A stretch of 64,000 bases of DNA from Nitrospirota bacterium. GTDB taxonomy: Bacteria; Nitrospinota_A; UBA7883; JACRGQ01. Position 1 is the stretch's first letter; every line of letters begins with the position of its first letter. The notes under the pieces were generated by a model, which saw only the letters and a program-made list of their open reading frames with translations, did not search any database and was not told where the DNA came from. Positions 48,173 through 58,348 of the stretch are shown piece after piece. Where the stretch lies: contig JAJRYD010000044.1 in NCBI GenBank assembly GCA_024275955.1, positions 1 through 64,000 on the forward strand. Reading direction: 5' to 3'. Position numbers and translations under genes: made by a program.

Positions 48173-48961
48173 CTATCGGTTTTTTTCTTCTAACCGTTCC
48201 TCTATCGCGTTGATTTTTGCCTGTATTAAAGCTTTGTTTGGAAATTCATCCGCGAGATCTCTGTATATCACAAGCGCGTCACTGTAGTGTTCTTTTTCTT
48301 CCATACAGACCCCCATAGAAAGGAGTATATCGTGTCTCCATTCATTGTCAGGATATTTTTTTAGAAGTTTTCTATATGCCTTGCTGGCTCTTTGGCAATC
48401 GCTAAGGACAAAGTAACAGTTAGCTATCTGGTAGTCTGCCTCTGCGATAAGTTCACTATCGGGGTACCTGTTTTTCAAGGTTTTGTATTCGATGATCGCT
48501 TGCGAATAGTCTCCTTTTCTGTAGTAGGACCTGCCTATGGCAAATTGATAATTGTCACTTTTGCCCGGGTCATCGGCGCTGTCAATGAGCCTCTGGTATT
48601 GTATAACCGCGTTATCGTATTCCTTTAGAGTATTTTCGTATATTGAGGCTATATATTCAGAGGCAACCCTAGCCTCTTTACCGCTGGGATATACCGAAAT
48701 AACTTTCGAGAAATACTTAATCGCCTTTTCCGGCTCAGATAGATTAAGGAAAAAAGTTTCCCCAGAGCGCAAAAGCGCTTTCTCGGCGTATGGTGAATTA
48801 GGGTATCTGTCCGCCACCTGCAAAAAAAGACTTACAGCCTCTCTGTAGTTGCTGTTCAGCAACTGGTTTTCTGCTTCTTTTAGAAGCATGTCGCCATTTG
48901 AGGTGCAGGAAACCAGTAAGCCCAGGCTAAAAGCCAAGAAAATCTGCTTTGGAGTCGACAT
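48173..48961 (-). CDS. BamD/YbgF-like TPR outer-membrane lipoprotein
   Basis: A 262-aa lipoprotein. The signal peptide ends in the lipobox LLVSC (Cys19). The mature part is a run of tetratricopeptide-like repeats (YREAVSLFLQVADRYPNSPY, AIKYFSKVISVYP, YSQAIIEYKTLKNRYPDSEL, ASKAYRKLLKKYPDNEW, YSDALVIYRDLADEFPNKAL). BamD and CpoB/YbgF homologues organise outer-membrane protein assembly or Tol-Pal coordination, and the exact one is undetermined. Its ATG shares one base with the gyrA stop (TAATG), so it is translationally coupled, with serS 13 bp downstream. Confidence 0.8.
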   Translation of the reverse strand: MSTPKQIFLAFSLGLLVSCTSNGDMLLKEAENQLLNSNYREAVSLFLQVADRYPNSPYAEKALLRSGETFFLNLSEPEKAIKYFSKVISVYPSGKEARVASEYIASIYENTLKEYDNAVIQYQRLIDSADDPGKSDNYQFAIGRSYYRKGDYSQAIIEYKTLKNRYPDSELIAEADYQIANCYFVLSDCQRASKAYRKLLKKYPDNEWRHDILLSMGVCMEEKEHYSDALVIYRDLADEFPNKALIQAKINAIEERLEEKNR

Positions 48962-51408
48962 TATTCCGGTTTATCGCCTTCTTCCCTATCTTCCTCAAGA
49001 ATGGCGATTGACATAACCCTACTTTCCCCATCGGTATCGACTATCGTTACTCCTTGCGTGTTTCTTCCAATAGTAGAAACCTCTTTTACTTTGGTCCTTA
49101 CCATCTGACCATCCTCCGTGATAAGGAGCATTTCATCTTCATTATCGACAGCTTTTAACGCGACGACATCGCCGTTTCTTTTGGAGTTAATTATGTTTAT
49201 TACACCCTTTCCGCCTCGGCCGATAAGGCGGTACTCAGAAACAGCGGTTTTCTTGCCAAACCCGTTTTCGGTAACTGTAAGTATAGTTGAATCCGGCTTG
49301 GTAAGCGCCATTCCAATAACGCTATCGCCCTTCTCAAGTTTTATACCACGCACCCCGCCTGTATGCCTGCCCATCGGCCGGCACTGTTTTTCATGGAAAT
49401 GAATCGCCTTGCCTTTGCCGGTGCCGAGAAATATTGCGTTGTCGCCATCGGTGATACCGACTCCAGTCAAAACATCATCATCGGAAAGTTTTATGGCAAA
49501 AATCCCGCGCTTATGAATGTTGGCGTAAGCAGAAAGAGCTGTTTTCTTTACCGTACCGTTGCTTGTAGCAAGAACAAGGTAATGATCGTTGCTAAAATCT
49601 TTCACGGCAAAGACAGAGGTGACTGTTTCGTCAGAAGGTATGGCAAGAAGATTCGCAAGCGATTTTCCTTTAGCTACACGGCTCGCAAGCGGTACCTCCC
49701 ATACTTTCACACGGTACACTTTTCCTGCCGAGGTAAATATCATCAGGTACGAATGAGTGGAAGCGATGAAAACCTTGATAACGATATCCTCGTCTTTCAT
49801 CCCCATCGACCTTACGCCTTTGCCACCTCTTCTTTGGGCTCTATAGGTATCAATAGGAACACGCTTTACATATCCACCCTGTGTAAGGGTAACTACCATA
49901 TCTTCATCGGCGATGAGGTCTTCGGTATCAAGGTCCCCTTCCATCTCTACTATTTCGGTACGGCGGTTATTGCTATATTTTTTCTCTATTTCGGATGTCT
50001 CGTCTTTTATTATTTTGTACTTTTCTTCCTCGTGATCCCGAATATAGACAAGCCTTTCTATATCTTTTTTGATGCTTTCCAGCTCGTCGATGATTTTTTT
50101 GATTTCCAGCCCGGTAAGGCGCTGTAGGCGCATTTCTAAAATAGCTTTGGCCTGCTCCGATGAAAGGCCGAACTTACCGATAAGCGACTGTTGAGCCTCT
50201 GGAGGGTTTTTGCTTTTCCGTATAAGCTTTACCACTTCATCAATATTGTCTACAGCGACTTTCAGGCCTTCAAGGATATGCTCCCTTGTCTTTGCCTTTT
50301 TTAGGTCAAACAAAGTCCTTCGCGTAATAACAACCCGGCGATGCTCTATAAAATGGCTCAACACCTCTTTAAGGTTAAGGAGCTTGGGTTGCCTGTTTAC
50401 CAGCGCTATCATAATAATGCCGAAAGTATTTTCAAGCTGAGTATGCTTATAAAGCTGGTTCAAAATAATATTCGGCACCGCGTCTCTTTTAAGCTCCACG
50501 ACGACTCGAATGCCGGTTCTATCGGACTCGTCTCTCAAATCCGAGATTCCAGTAATCTTTTTATCTCTTACAAGGTCGGCAATCTTTTCCAGGGTGCGGG
50601 CTTTGTTTACCTGATATGGAAACTCTGTGACGATTATATTTTCCTGATCTTTTTTACCAGGCTCGAACTCGCACTTAGCCCGCAGGCGTATATGACCACG
50701 CCCAGTCAGGTATGCCTGATGAATTCCCGTGCGTCCCCGAATTATACCGCCGGTAGGAAAGTCCGGCCCCGGTACTATTTTTATAAGATCTTCTACCGAG
50801 CAGTCTTTATTTTCGATAATGTATCTCACGGCACTACTCAGTTCGTGAAGATTGTGCGGCGGAATATTCGTAGTCATCCCAACCGCGATACCGGAAGAGC
50901 CGTTTAGCAAAAGGTTCGGAAACTTGCACGGCATAACCGTAGGTTCTTTAAGAGTATCGTCGTAGTTCGGCGTGAACTCGACGGTATCTTTATCAAGATC
51001 TACAAGCATTTCGTCGGTAAGCTTGTCGAGCCGTATTTCGGTGTAACGCATAGCGGCGGCAGAGTCGCCGTCTATCGACCCAAAGTTACCTTGACCGTCA
51101 ACCAGCGTGTGGCGCATCGAAAATTTCTGGGCCAAACGAACAATGGTATCGTAGACCGCCTGATCGCCGTGAGGGTGGTATTTACCGATGACATCTCCAA
51201 CGATTCTGGCCGATTTTTTGTACGCCTTATTATGAGTATTGCCCATTTCATTCATCGAAAAAAGCACCCGTCTATGGACAGGTTTCAGTCCATCACGCAC
51301 GTCCGGCAAGGCTCGGCCGACGATTACGCTCATCGCATAGTCCATATACGAAGTACGCATTTCGTCTTCAATATTTACAGGTAGTTGCTTACCTCCTTGC
51401 TCATCCAT
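48961..51408 (-). CDS. gyrA: DNA gyrase subunit A
   Basis: Breakage-reunion subunit of gyrase. The 815-aa protein has the DNA-cleaving Tyr122 in AMRYTEIRL, the tower and coiled-coil dimerisation domains, and a C-terminal beta-pinwheel with the GyrA-box-like QRRGGKG. Numbering matches E. coli through this region. The position equivalent to Ser83 is Gln (HGDQAVYD) and Asp87 is kept. It heads a gyrA / BamD-like / serS run. Confidence 0.97.
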   Translation of the reverse strand: MDEQGGKQLPVNIEDEMRTSYMDYAMSVIVGRALPDVRDGLKPVHRRVLFSMNEMGNTHNKAYKKSARIVGDVIGKYHPHGDQAVYDTIVRLAQKFSMRHTLVDGQGNFGSIDGDSAAAMRYTEIRLDKLTDEMLVDLDKDTVEFTPNYDDTLKEPTVMPCKFPNLLLNGSSGIAVGMTTNIPPHNLHELSSAVRYIIENKDCSVEDLIKIVPGPDFPTGGIIRGRTGIHQAYLTGRGHIRLRAKCEFEPGKKDQENIIVTEFPYQVNKARTLEKIADLVRDKKITGISDLRDESDRTGIRVVVELKRDAVPNIILNQLYKHTQLENTFGIIMIALVNRQPKLLNLKEVLSHFIEHRRVVITRRTLFDLKKAKTREHILEGLKVAVDNIDEVVKLIRKSKNPPEAQQSLIGKFGLSSEQAKAILEMRLQRLTGLEIKKIIDELESIKKDIERLVYIRDHEEEKYKIIKDETSEIEKKYSNNRRTEIVEMEGDLDTEDLIADEDMVVTLTQGGYVKRVPIDTYRAQRRGGKGVRSMGMKDEDIVIKVFIASTHSYLMIFTSAGKVYRVKVWEVPLASRVAKGKSLANLLAIPSDETVTSVFAVKDFSNDHYLVLATSNGTVKKTALSAYANIHKRGIFAIKLSDDDVLTGVGITDGDNAIFLGTGKGKAIHFHEKQCRPMGRHTGGVRGIKLEKGDSVIGMALTKPDSTILTVTENGFGKKTAVSEYRLIGRGGKGVINIINSKRNGDVVALKAVDNEDEMLLITEDGQMVRTKVKEVSTIGRNTQGVTIVDTDGESRVMSIAILEEDREEGDKPE

Positions 51409-51660
51409 AAGCGGATAATTCTACCACTAAAATAAACATTTTTCGCCTCTTTTTTTGGACTTTTTTACCTTATTTTTCAGTATGTTAAACAGCCAGAAAT
51501 CGAATTTCTCGTAAGGTTTCAAAGTTGGGTCCCGCAGTCTTAATCTGCCTATGGAATAGAGCCTTAGAGAGGTTGAAAATATGCTTATATAGATGCGCGA
51601 AAGGTGCTTTCTTCCCAACCTGAGTAGCTCTCCGAAATTTTTTAATAATGCAAATTACCG

Positions 51661-51933
51661 CTATCCCAGCTTTGCATAGCTGTCAATAATCCCAAAAATC
51701 TCCTCAATCTTTTCGTCTGCCTCGCCTTTCCTTATCGCATCAGCGACACAGCTCTTTATATGGCCACGCAAGATATCTAGGTTTGCCTTTTTTAATAACG
51801 ACTGCGCGGAAAGTATCTGCTTACTAACATCTATGCAGTATCTATCATCTTCGAGCATTTTTATGATTCCATCTATCTGTCCCCTAGCGGTTTTCAAGGT
51901 ATGGCCCGCCTTTTTTCTCGATTCAGTGCGCAT
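51661..51933 (-). CDS. csoR: CsoR-family copper-sensing repressor
   Basis: A 90-aa all-helical metal-sensing repressor. The CsoR Cu(I) ligands appear as Cys33, His58 and Cys62 (YCIDVSKQI; RGHIKSCV), the C-H-C fingerprint distinguishing CsoR from nickel RcnR or formaldehyde FrmR. When Cu(I) binds, the tetramer leaves its operator. It is the last gene of copA-copZ-csoR, 3 bp after copZ, so it sits in the operon it should repress. The probable operator is at 54644-54670. Confidence 0.93.
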   Translation of the reverse strand: MRTESRKKAGHTLKTARGQIDGIIKMLEDDRYCIDVSKQILSAQSLLKKANLDILRGHIKSCVADAIRKGEADEKIEEIFGIIDSYAKLG

Positions 51934-51936
51934 AAC

Positions 51937-52152
51937 CTATCCTTCGGAAATTCCGGTTACGGTGTAACCAGCTTCGGCTACCGCTTTTTTAAGCGTCTCA
52001 TCGTTTAGTTCTATATCCGATTCTACCGTGGCAGTTTTAGAGCCGAGGTCAACATTAACGGAAATTACACCTTCGTTACCTTCAAGAGCTTTAGTGATAT
52101 GAGCGACACAACTTCCGCAGGTCATCCCTTCGATCGTAAGTAACTTTTTCAT
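51937..52152 (-). CDS. copZ: copper chaperone CopZ-like HMA protein
   Basis: A 71-aa single heavy-metal-associated domain with GMTCGSCVAHI (Cys12, Cys15), the Cu(I)-binding M-x-C-x-x-C. It delivers Cu(I) to CopA and CsoR. I chose the second in-frame ATG (52152), six bases after AGGAG; the ATG at 52158 touches that element directly. Spacing to copA is 13 bp and to csoR 3 bp. Confidence 0.92.
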   Translation of the reverse strand: MKKLLTIEGMTCGSCVAHITKALEGNEGVISVNVDLGSKTATVESDIELNDETLKKAVAEAGYTVTGISEG

Positions 52153-52165
52153 TTCCATCTCCTTT

Positions 52166-54619
52166 TCATTTAAAATTTTTCAACCTGAGCGCGTTTAGCA
52201 AAACAGAAATAGAACTAAAGCTCATAGCCGCCGCCGCGAAAGCAGGTTTTAAAAGCGGGCCGTCGAAAAAAACCAAAGCCCCAGCGGCGATAGGAATGCC
52301 GAGAGCATTATAAAAGAACGCCCAGAAAAGATTTTGCTTAATGTTTCTTACGGTAGCGCGGCTAAGCCTTAGCGCTTTTTCCACGCCTCTTATATCTCCG
52401 CTCATTAGAACTATATCGCCTGTTTCAATAGCTACATCGGTTCCTGTTCCTATCGCTATGCCGACATCGGAGCGCGCAAGGGCCGGCGCGTCGTTTATAC
52501 CATCACCTACCATGGCAACTTTTTTACCAGCTTTCTCCTGAAGCTTTCGAACCTCCTTCTCTTTATCTTCCGGCAGTACTTCGGCTATAACTTTTTCGAT
52601 CCCTGCTTCGCTTGCTATCGCCCGCGCCACCGGAAGCGAATCGCCGGTTATCATCGCCGTCTCTATTCCCATTTTGTGGAGTTTCTCAATAGCTCCGCGG
52701 CTTGTTGGCTTTATCGTATCGGCAACGCCGATTACTGCGCCAAGCTGTCCGTTAATGGCAAGCAGTAAACATGTCTGACCGTTCGCGGATATTTTTTTAA
52801 GCGACTTTTTCGCAGGCTCTATGTCTACCCCGCCGTTCTCGAGCATCAGAGGTTTCCCCAGCATTATATTCTTCCCCTCATAAACACCGGTTACTCCAAA
52901 GCCTGGAACCGACTTAATGTCATCCGCGATTGCTGAAAAAGTAATCTCCTTTTTAGCGGCGGTAAGAATAGCTTTTGCGATGGGGTGTTCGGAACCAGAT
53001 TCGACGGCAACGACTGCGCGGAACAACTCCTCCCTTGAAAAACCATTAAGGGGCTCGAAGCTGGTGACTGCCGGATTACCTTCCGTTATTGTTCCGGTTT
53101 TATCGAACAGCACCATGTTTATCTTATGAGCGTTTTCAAGCGCGACCGCGTTTTTGATAAGTATTCCCATATCCGCGCCGCGCCCTGTGCCTACCATTAT
53201 CGCCGTCGGAGTTGCCAGCCCCAAAGCGCATGGGCAGGCGATTATAAGTACCGATATAAATATGGTCAACGAAAATGAAAACGGCTGACCGGAGAGCATC
53301 CACCCTGTGGCAGACAGAAATGCTAAAAGCACAACAACAGGAACAAAAACAGCAGAGACCTCGTCCGCCAGTTTAGCTATCGGGGCTTTTGATCCTTGAG
53401 CATCTTCGACAAGTTTTATAATCCTTGCTAGAGTAGTTTCGCTCCCTACCTTTTCGGCACGCATCTCTATCGTGTTCTCTCCGTTTACGGTGCCGCCTGT
53501 CAAGTTGTCGTCTGCTTTTTTCGTTACAGGCATACTTTCGCCGGTAATCATAGATTCATCTACAACGGTCGTTCCTTTAACCAATAGGCCGTCTGTCGGA
53601 ATTTTTTCTCCCGGTTTTACCAAAAGCATATCTCCCGGACGCAAGTCATCAACCGGCACAATCTTATATTCGTTTCCATCAATAAGAGTAGTGCTGTCTG
53701 GCACGAGGCTGACAAGCTTTCTGATTGCCGACGATGTCTCGCTTTTAGCTCTCTCCTCCATAAACTTACCCAACAGAACCAGAGCGATAATAAAACCGGC
53801 CGCCTCGAAATAAAGATTATGGATGAAAGACGAATCGCCATAAAAAATTTTAGCCGTTCCAAAGATGGAATATAAAAACGCGGCCGATGTCCCTATAGCG
53901 ATAAGCGAATCCATATTCGGCCCTAAATGAACAAGAGCCTTTCCGCCGGAAATATAAAACCTGCTGCCGGCAAACAGTATAGGCAATGTAAGAAAAAGCT
54001 GGAAGAGTGCAAGATTTTGGGGGTTAGTTTTTGCTGAGATAAGCTCCGGCAATGTTAGCCCTGCCATAGGCCCCATAGCTATAAACCCGAGTGGAATGAC
54101 AAAAGCAACAGCGACGGCGAGGTTGAAACGCGGCTGATTTAAAAGAGGAATTTTTTTGTCCTCTCTCATTTTTATATCAATGTTTGACAAAGCTTTGTAG
54201 CCAGCTTTTTCTATGACCGCTCTTAGCTCTGATAGCCTGATTACCGTTGGGTCGAACGTTATCGTCGCTTTTTCTGTCGCCAGATTGACCGAAGCCTCTA
54301 GCACCCCTTCGGTTTTATTTAGGCTTTTTTCTATCCGTGTTGAACAGGCGGCGCATGTCATGCCGCCAATCGGGATAGTTACCTTTCCAAGCTCCGGCTC
54401 TGCTACGCCGTATCCAGCATCTTTTACCGCTTTTTCTATCAGCTTTTCGTCAGAAACATTGCCGGCAGACTGGACGGTAAGCTTTTGTGTGAGGAGATTG
54501 ACAAAAGCCGAACTGACACCATCTAGTTTTTTAACGCTTCTCTCAACACTGCTTGCGCAGGAGGCGCAGGTCATGCCTACAACCTTTAGGACTGTTTCTT
54601 TGCTGTTAATCTTTTCCAT
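52166..54619 (-). CDS. copA: Cu(I)-exporting P-type ATPase with two HMA domains
   Basis: An 817-aa P1B-ATPase that exports Cu(I). It has two N-terminal HMA domains (MTCASCASS, Cys18/Cys21; MTCAACSTR, about residues 88-91), eight helices, a TGES actuator loop (DESMITGESMPV), the CPC metal site (IIACPCALGLATP), phosphorylation motif DKTGTITEGNP, the HP locus (SEHPIAKAIL) and GDGINDAPALARSDVG. The promoter upstream carries a copper-repressor-like operator. It heads copA-copZ-csoR. Confidence 0.97.
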   Translation of the reverse strand: MEKINSKETVLKVVGMTCASCASSVERSVKKLDGVSSAFVNLLTQKLTVQSAGNVSDEKLIEKAVKDAGYGVAEPELGKVTIPIGGMTCAACSTRIEKSLNKTEGVLEASVNLATEKATITFDPTVIRLSELRAVIEKAGYKALSNIDIKMREDKKIPLLNQPRFNLAVAVAFVIPLGFIAMGPMAGLTLPELISAKTNPQNLALFQLFLTLPILFAGSRFYISGGKALVHLGPNMDSLIAIGTSAAFLYSIFGTAKIFYGDSSFIHNLYFEAAGFIIALVLLGKFMEERAKSETSSAIRKLVSLVPDSTTLIDGNEYKIVPVDDLRPGDMLLVKPGEKIPTDGLLVKGTTVVDESMITGESMPVTKKADDNLTGGTVNGENTIEMRAEKVGSETTLARIIKLVEDAQGSKAPIAKLADEVSAVFVPVVVLLAFLSATGWMLSGQPFSFSLTIFISVLIIACPCALGLATPTAIMVGTGRGADMGILIKNAVALENAHKINMVLFDKTGTITEGNPAVTSFEPLNGFSREELFRAVVAVESGSEHPIAKAILTAAKKEITFSAIADDIKSVPGFGVTGVYEGKNIMLGKPLMLENGGVDIEPAKKSLKKISANGQTCLLLAINGQLGAVIGVADTIKPTSRGAIEKLHKMGIETAMITGDSLPVARAIASEAGIEKVIAEVLPEDKEKEVRKLQEKAGKKVAMVGDGINDAPALARSDVGIAIGTGTDVAIETGDIVLMSGDIRGVEKALRLSRATVRNIKQNLFWAFFYNALGIPIAAGALVFFDGPLLKPAFAAAAMSFSSISVLLNALRLKNFK

Positions 54620-54641
54620 ACTGCCATCTCAATTCAGCTAT

Positions 54642-54670
54642 ATTATACCCCTCCCCTAGTGGGGTGTATA
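54642..54670 (-). promoter_or_regulatory. copA promoter with CsoR-like operator in its spacer
   Basis: Minus strand: -35 TATACA (54665-54670, 4 of 6), a 17-bp spacer and -10 TATAAT (54642-54647, 6 of 6). The spacer is the pseudo-palindrome CCCCACTAGGGGAGGGG, flanked by TATA on both sides, which resembles G-tract CsoR operators (T/A-flanked C4 and G4 blocks). A repressor there would block RNA polymerase directly. The copA start is 22 bp downstream of the -10. Confidence 0.72.
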
Positions 54671-54687
54671 TAGAAATTTGTAAGCTA

Positions 54688-56187
54688 TTAAAAATCCTTA
54701 ATGTACTCAGGAAGTGGACACTGCCCACAACCGGCAGGTGCTTTGTAGCAGAAGTCGTTGTAAAGCTGTATTATCCCCTGCTGGTGCCGGACGGTATCTA
54801 TCAAATAACGCCTTTCTTTCCCCAGAAGGTTGCGTACCATAAAGTCGATAATAGAATTAGACGACGGTTTTGGAACGATATAATAAGCTTCATAAAGATT
54901 TTTTTCCATTTCTCTGTCATGCTCGGCACGGCAAAGTGCAAGAAAAAACGGGACGACACAGTCGACCATAAGCGATATCGACCTATCCCTCCCGATAAGT
55001 TTTTTTGGCAGACGTGTAGCCCTGTTAAAGTTGTATCTAACATCCCAAAATCTATCCGAGACATCTGTAAAGAGGCGCATCATTTTAGCCACCTTACTTC
55101 TTGGAGCCAAGCTTGATAAAAGAATCTTTCTAAAAAAGTCGATGTCGCAACACTCCGTCGCGATATGCGAAAAAGCACCAAGCCTTCTATGGGGATAGTT
55201 GACAGGTCTACAGCCGAGCATCGACCAGTCGCTAAGGGAAAAAAGATTCGCCACACGAGTGGAAATATTTACCTTGCCGTACTCAGCTAGCATTTCTTTT
55301 AGTCGGATATCTTCGGAAGTAGATTGAGCCGACTCCAAAAGACCGGTGGATACAAAGAAGACAGCCTGTGCCGTGACAGAGGCTTCCAGCTTAGAGTTCT
55401 TCGAGATAATTTCATCGAGATATTCAATCGGAATATTTTCGGCAACTGTGAGAAACTCTCTTTTAAATCTGGAGTAGCCCATGCATTCAAACATCGCTTC
55501 GTAAAAAACCTGCCGCGTGCCGGCAGATTCCATCCTGTCTATAAATCTGTTGGACTTTATAAGCATTCGACCTTCGCTTATAATATCCAAAATTATGGCG
55601 GTATCTGTTTCGTTCTTTTTAATGAACTCTTTTCTGCAAGGCGGGTTATCCGCCCTTCCTGTAACAGGCGAATCGCCAAGCTCTATCTCTTTTTCCAATT
55701 CGTCCAGTGAATGCCGGAGGTAAAGGCCAAGTTCTAACTCGTGCAATATTTCACCTTTTCTGTTCGCGGCGGGAGCCGTTTTTTCCGATCGGCTTAAAAA
55801 AACATGGAGAATAGTTTTATCGTAATGCCTAGAGATATGATGTTTATGCTGATACCATTCTCTAGCGTCAAGATGTATCTCTATATCTCCTGATATTTTT
55901 TTGCCGTCTATGAAAATCTCTCCATTTTTAAAGTCTGGCCCTTCACGCCTGTTAAAGCGTCCAGCCTTTAGGATTTTTACAGAAACACCGTTTGTGGTTT
56001 TCATCGAGCCGTTATTAAAAAGCATATTCTTCCAGAGAAGCTGTACTACCTTCTCGGATATCCGTCTTGGGGTTAACGGCATGTAACCGGTTTGAGGATG
56101 CTCTAAAACCCTATCGCTCTTACCACTTTTAAGAAGAAGGTACGCAAGTGAGAACCTGCTACGCTCAAAATGGCGGGGCAAACTCAC
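54688..56187 (-). CDS. DUF2851 family protein
   Basis: A 499-aa protein of unknown function. The N-terminal region carries REGPDFKNGEIFIDG and GDIEIHLDAREWYQH, then HYDKTILHVFL, the recurrent DUF2851 pattern. The C-terminus has CDIDFFRKILLSS-like helices and a terminal Cys motif (CYKAPAGCGQCPLPEYI). No catalytic residues are known to me. The start is a GTG overlapping the SAM-hydrolase stop by 4 bp, making an mtaB / SAM hydrolase / DUF2851 operon. Confidence 0.8.
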   Translation of the reverse strand: MSLPRHFERSRFSLAYLLLKSGKSDRVLEHPQTGYMPLTPRRISEKVVQLLWKNMLFNNGSMKTTNGVSVKILKAGRFNRREGPDFKNGEIFIDGKKISGDIEIHLDAREWYQHKHHISRHYDKTILHVFLSRSEKTAPAANRKGEILHELELGLYLRHSLDELEKEIELGDSPVTGRADNPPCRKEFIKKNETDTAIILDIISEGRMLIKSNRFIDRMESAGTRQVFYEAMFECMGYSRFKREFLTVAENIPIEYLDEIISKNSKLEASVTAQAVFFVSTGLLESAQSTSEDIRLKEMLAEYGKVNISTRVANLFSLSDWSMLGCRPVNYPHRRLGAFSHIATECCDIDFFRKILLSSLAPRSKVAKMMRLFTDVSDRFWDVRYNFNRATRLPKKLIGRDRSISLMVDCVVPFFLALCRAEHDREMEKNLYEAYYIVPKPSSNSIIDFMVRNLLGKERRYLIDTVRHQQGIIQLYNDFCYKAPAGCGQCPLPEYIKDF

Positions 56188-56984
56188 GTTGGGGACAAAA
56201 ACCTTACCGCTACCGAATCTCCCAAACAGATATCATATGACTTGCTGGCGTTTTTATTACGCATGAAAAGTTCTAAAAGATCAAAGCTGTTAATAATCGC
56301 CCCAAGCTCTCCGTTTTCCATAGATTGGTAATATCTACTTAAACCTTTTACCAGATATTTTCCGGCAACCTCTATGCTTATACTCCGCGTGGGGAAAAGC
56401 TTTTGCATCTGCTGAATCGTTTCCGTAGGCACATTTGTGAACAGATTGCCGAAATGATCAATATAGGTCACTTCTCCTTTTATGACATCGGCTTCAATTT
56501 GAGGCTCAGATAGTCTGAATTTATCCCTGCTTTTAAGCGGCTGACCAAAGTCATCCATAGCCCTTGAAAAAAGCTTCGCGGCTGTTGGCGCGAATATATC
56601 TCTGCCATGAAATGTGGATGAAATATTATCTCTAAAAAAACAGTTGTTGGAAATTTTTACGATCTTCTCGACCTTAGAATCTAGAAAAGTAAAAACTCCG
56701 TTATCTGGGCCGACATAGTAGTAACGCTTTGTCTTGATTATTATAGGATCTCTAGCAGAACCTACGCCGGGGTCGACTACGACAAGATGTACTGTTCCTT
56801 TTGGAAAAGAGTCTTTAATTCCACGCAGGCAGAGCGCCGCTTTCATAATATTTTGCGGAGGGATATCGTGGGTTATTTCTACAAACCTTATCTCAGAATC
56901 TATTGACAGCATTACCCCTTTCATTATCCCTACCCATGGGTCGGATAAACCAAAGTCTGTCGTCAGCGTAACGATCTTACTCAC
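56184..56984 (-). CDS. S-adenosyl-L-methionine hydrolase (DUF62/duf-62 family)
   Basis: A 266-aa SAM hydroxide adenosyltransferase-like protein that cleaves SAM to adenosine and methionine. Diagnostic blocks are LTTDFGLSDPWVGIMKGVM, EITHDIPPQNI, VHLVVVDPGVGSARDP and YVGPDNGVFTFL. The same fold includes fluorinases and chlorinases, but the common hydrolase form is more likely. The start is a GTG overlapping the mtaB stop by 4 bp, and the end overlaps the DUF2851 start by 4 bp. Confidence 0.85.
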   Translation of the reverse strand: MSKIVTLTTDFGLSDPWVGIMKGVMLSIDSEIRFVEITHDIPPQNIMKAALCLRGIKDSFPKGTVHLVVVDPGVGSARDPIIIKTKRYYYVGPDNGVFTFLDSKVEKIVKISNNCFFRDNISSTFHGRDIFAPTAAKLFSRAMDDFGQPLKSRDKFRLSEPQIEADVIKGEVTYIDHFGNLFTNVPTETIQQMQKLFPTRSISIEVAGKYLVKGLSRYYQSMENGELGAIINSFDLLELFMRNKNASKSYDICLGDSVAVRFLSPT

Positions 56985-58249
56985 TTAAGTTCGCCCAACA
57001 TTCCTGTTGCCGTAACTTCTTTGAGACGGACATTCGCAAGAGAGCCTTTCATTTCCCTGCCACCACGAAACTCGACAGTTATAAAGCTGTCGCTCTTACC
57101 TCTCAAGACTCCACTATCATCCTCTCCTGCCTCGACCAAAACTACGACATCAGAGCCGATAAGGCTTTCCCGAAATTTAAGGTTCTTCGCGGTTGCCATC
57201 AGTTTCAACAGTTTTGCTCTTTCCTTCTTTACGGCAGACGATACCTGCCCGCCCATCTTAGAAGAATCTGCCTGCTCTCTGGCTGAGTAGGCAAAAACAT
57301 GCGCGTATGTAAACGGTAGCTCCTCAAACATTTGTAAAGAGTTATTAAACTCCTCATCGCTCTCACCGGGAAAACCAGCAATAATATCGCACCCAAGCGC
57401 AAGGTTTGGCAGGTGGTACGATGCCAGCTCTATCTTTTTTCTATAGTCGGAAGCACTGTACGGTCTTCTCATCATTTTGAGAACTCTGTCGCTTCCTGCC
57501 TGAAGAGGTATATGGAGATACCGGCAAATATTTTTATTCTCGGCCATTACTTCAAGAAGCTCTTTGGTAACCTCATTAGGATTTATGGAGCTTAAGCGAA
57601 ACCGTGCTTTTTTATTTTCGGCCACCAGATTTAAAACATTTGCAAGATCAATATCGCCCGACAAATCGTTTCCATACTGTCCGACGTTTATGCCGGTAAG
57701 GACTATCTCCTTTGCTCCGTCTTTGATAAGTTTTTCTGTTCTCTCTTTTACAAATTCTGGAGAGGCCGACCGGCTTTTCCCACGCGCGAGCCTTACCACG
57801 CAAAAAGAGCATGTTTCATCGCACCCGTTTTGGATTTTCAGGTACGCGGCGGTACGGCTTTCCATAAACCCGACCGCTGTTTCTAAAAAACCGTCGGCAG
57901 AGTTAACCCCTCCGGTATATGTTTTGGCGCTGTTTTTTTTAGAGAGAAAACTCCCGGTGCTGAATTTTTCCTCGTTGCCTAAAACAAGGTCTACCCCTTC
58001 AATCTCGCCGACCGCCCGCGGGTCCAGCTCTGCCCAGCATCCGCTTACCACTATCGAAGCATCTGGGTTTTCCCTTATGGCACGCCTCACCGCGTGGCGG
58101 CTTTTCGCTTCGGATTTTGCGGTAACAGCGCAGGAATTTATTACAACCACCGGCTTGTCAATGTCAGCGCCTATCCGCTCTTTAATCTCCGCCGATTCGT
58201 ACCTGTTAAACCTGCACCCACAGGTAATTACTTTTGGTTTGTCCCGCAT
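56981..58249 (-). CDS. mtaB: tRNA (N6-threonylcarbamoyladenosine37-C2) methylthiotransferase MtaB
   Basis: A 422-aa radical SAM methylthiotransferase. The N-terminal UPF0004 domain holds three cluster cysteines (CGCRFNRYESAEI, INSCAVTAKSEAKSR, VSGCWAEL). The radical SAM motif is CDETCSFCVVRLARG, and a C-terminal TRAM domain (about 360-422) ends the protein. The length and the CSFCVVRLARG variant point to MtaB rather than MiaB or RimO. It adds a methylthio group to t6A at position 37. I chose the ATG at 58249 over a TTG at 58267. It is the first gene of its operon. Confidence 0.9.
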   Translation of the reverse strand: MRDKPKVITCGCRFNRYESAEIKERIGADIDKPVVVINSCAVTAKSEAKSRHAVRRAIRENPDASIVVSGCWAELDPRAVGEIEGVDLVLGNEEKFSTGSFLSKKNSAKTYTGGVNSADGFLETAVGFMESRTAAYLKIQNGCDETCSFCVVRLARGKSRSASPEFVKERTEKLIKDGAKEIVLTGINVGQYGNDLSGDIDLANVLNLVAENKKARFRLSSINPNEVTKELLEVMAENKNICRYLHIPLQAGSDRVLKMMRRPYSASDYRKKIELASYHLPNLALGCDIIAGFPGESDEEFNNSLQMFEELPFTYAHVFAYSAREQADSSKMGGQVSSAVKKERAKLLKLMATAKNLKFRESLIGSDVVVLVEAGEDDSGVLRGKSDSFITVEFRGGREMKGSLANVRLKEVTATGMLGELK

Positions 58250-58348
58250 CTGGAAGATTATCTTCAATTATCTAAACCGAAGTCAACCTAACACGATGGA
58301 ACAGTTATCAATATACTGTTGGGAAAAGTGATTAATACGAAAGTGTCC

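Noticed and set aside
49363-50127. 254-codon plus-strand open frame inside gyrA
   Set aside because: Antisense to a complete gyrA with an intact pinwheel domain; no support for translation.
51427-51618. 63-codon minus-strand frame between gyrA and csoR
   Set aside because: It begins with TTG, has no ribosome-binding site and a basic low-complexity composition; probably chance.
57564-58331. 255-codon plus-strand open frame inside mtaB
   Set aside because: Antisense to mtaB, whose cluster cysteines and TRAM domain are clear; no recognisable product.
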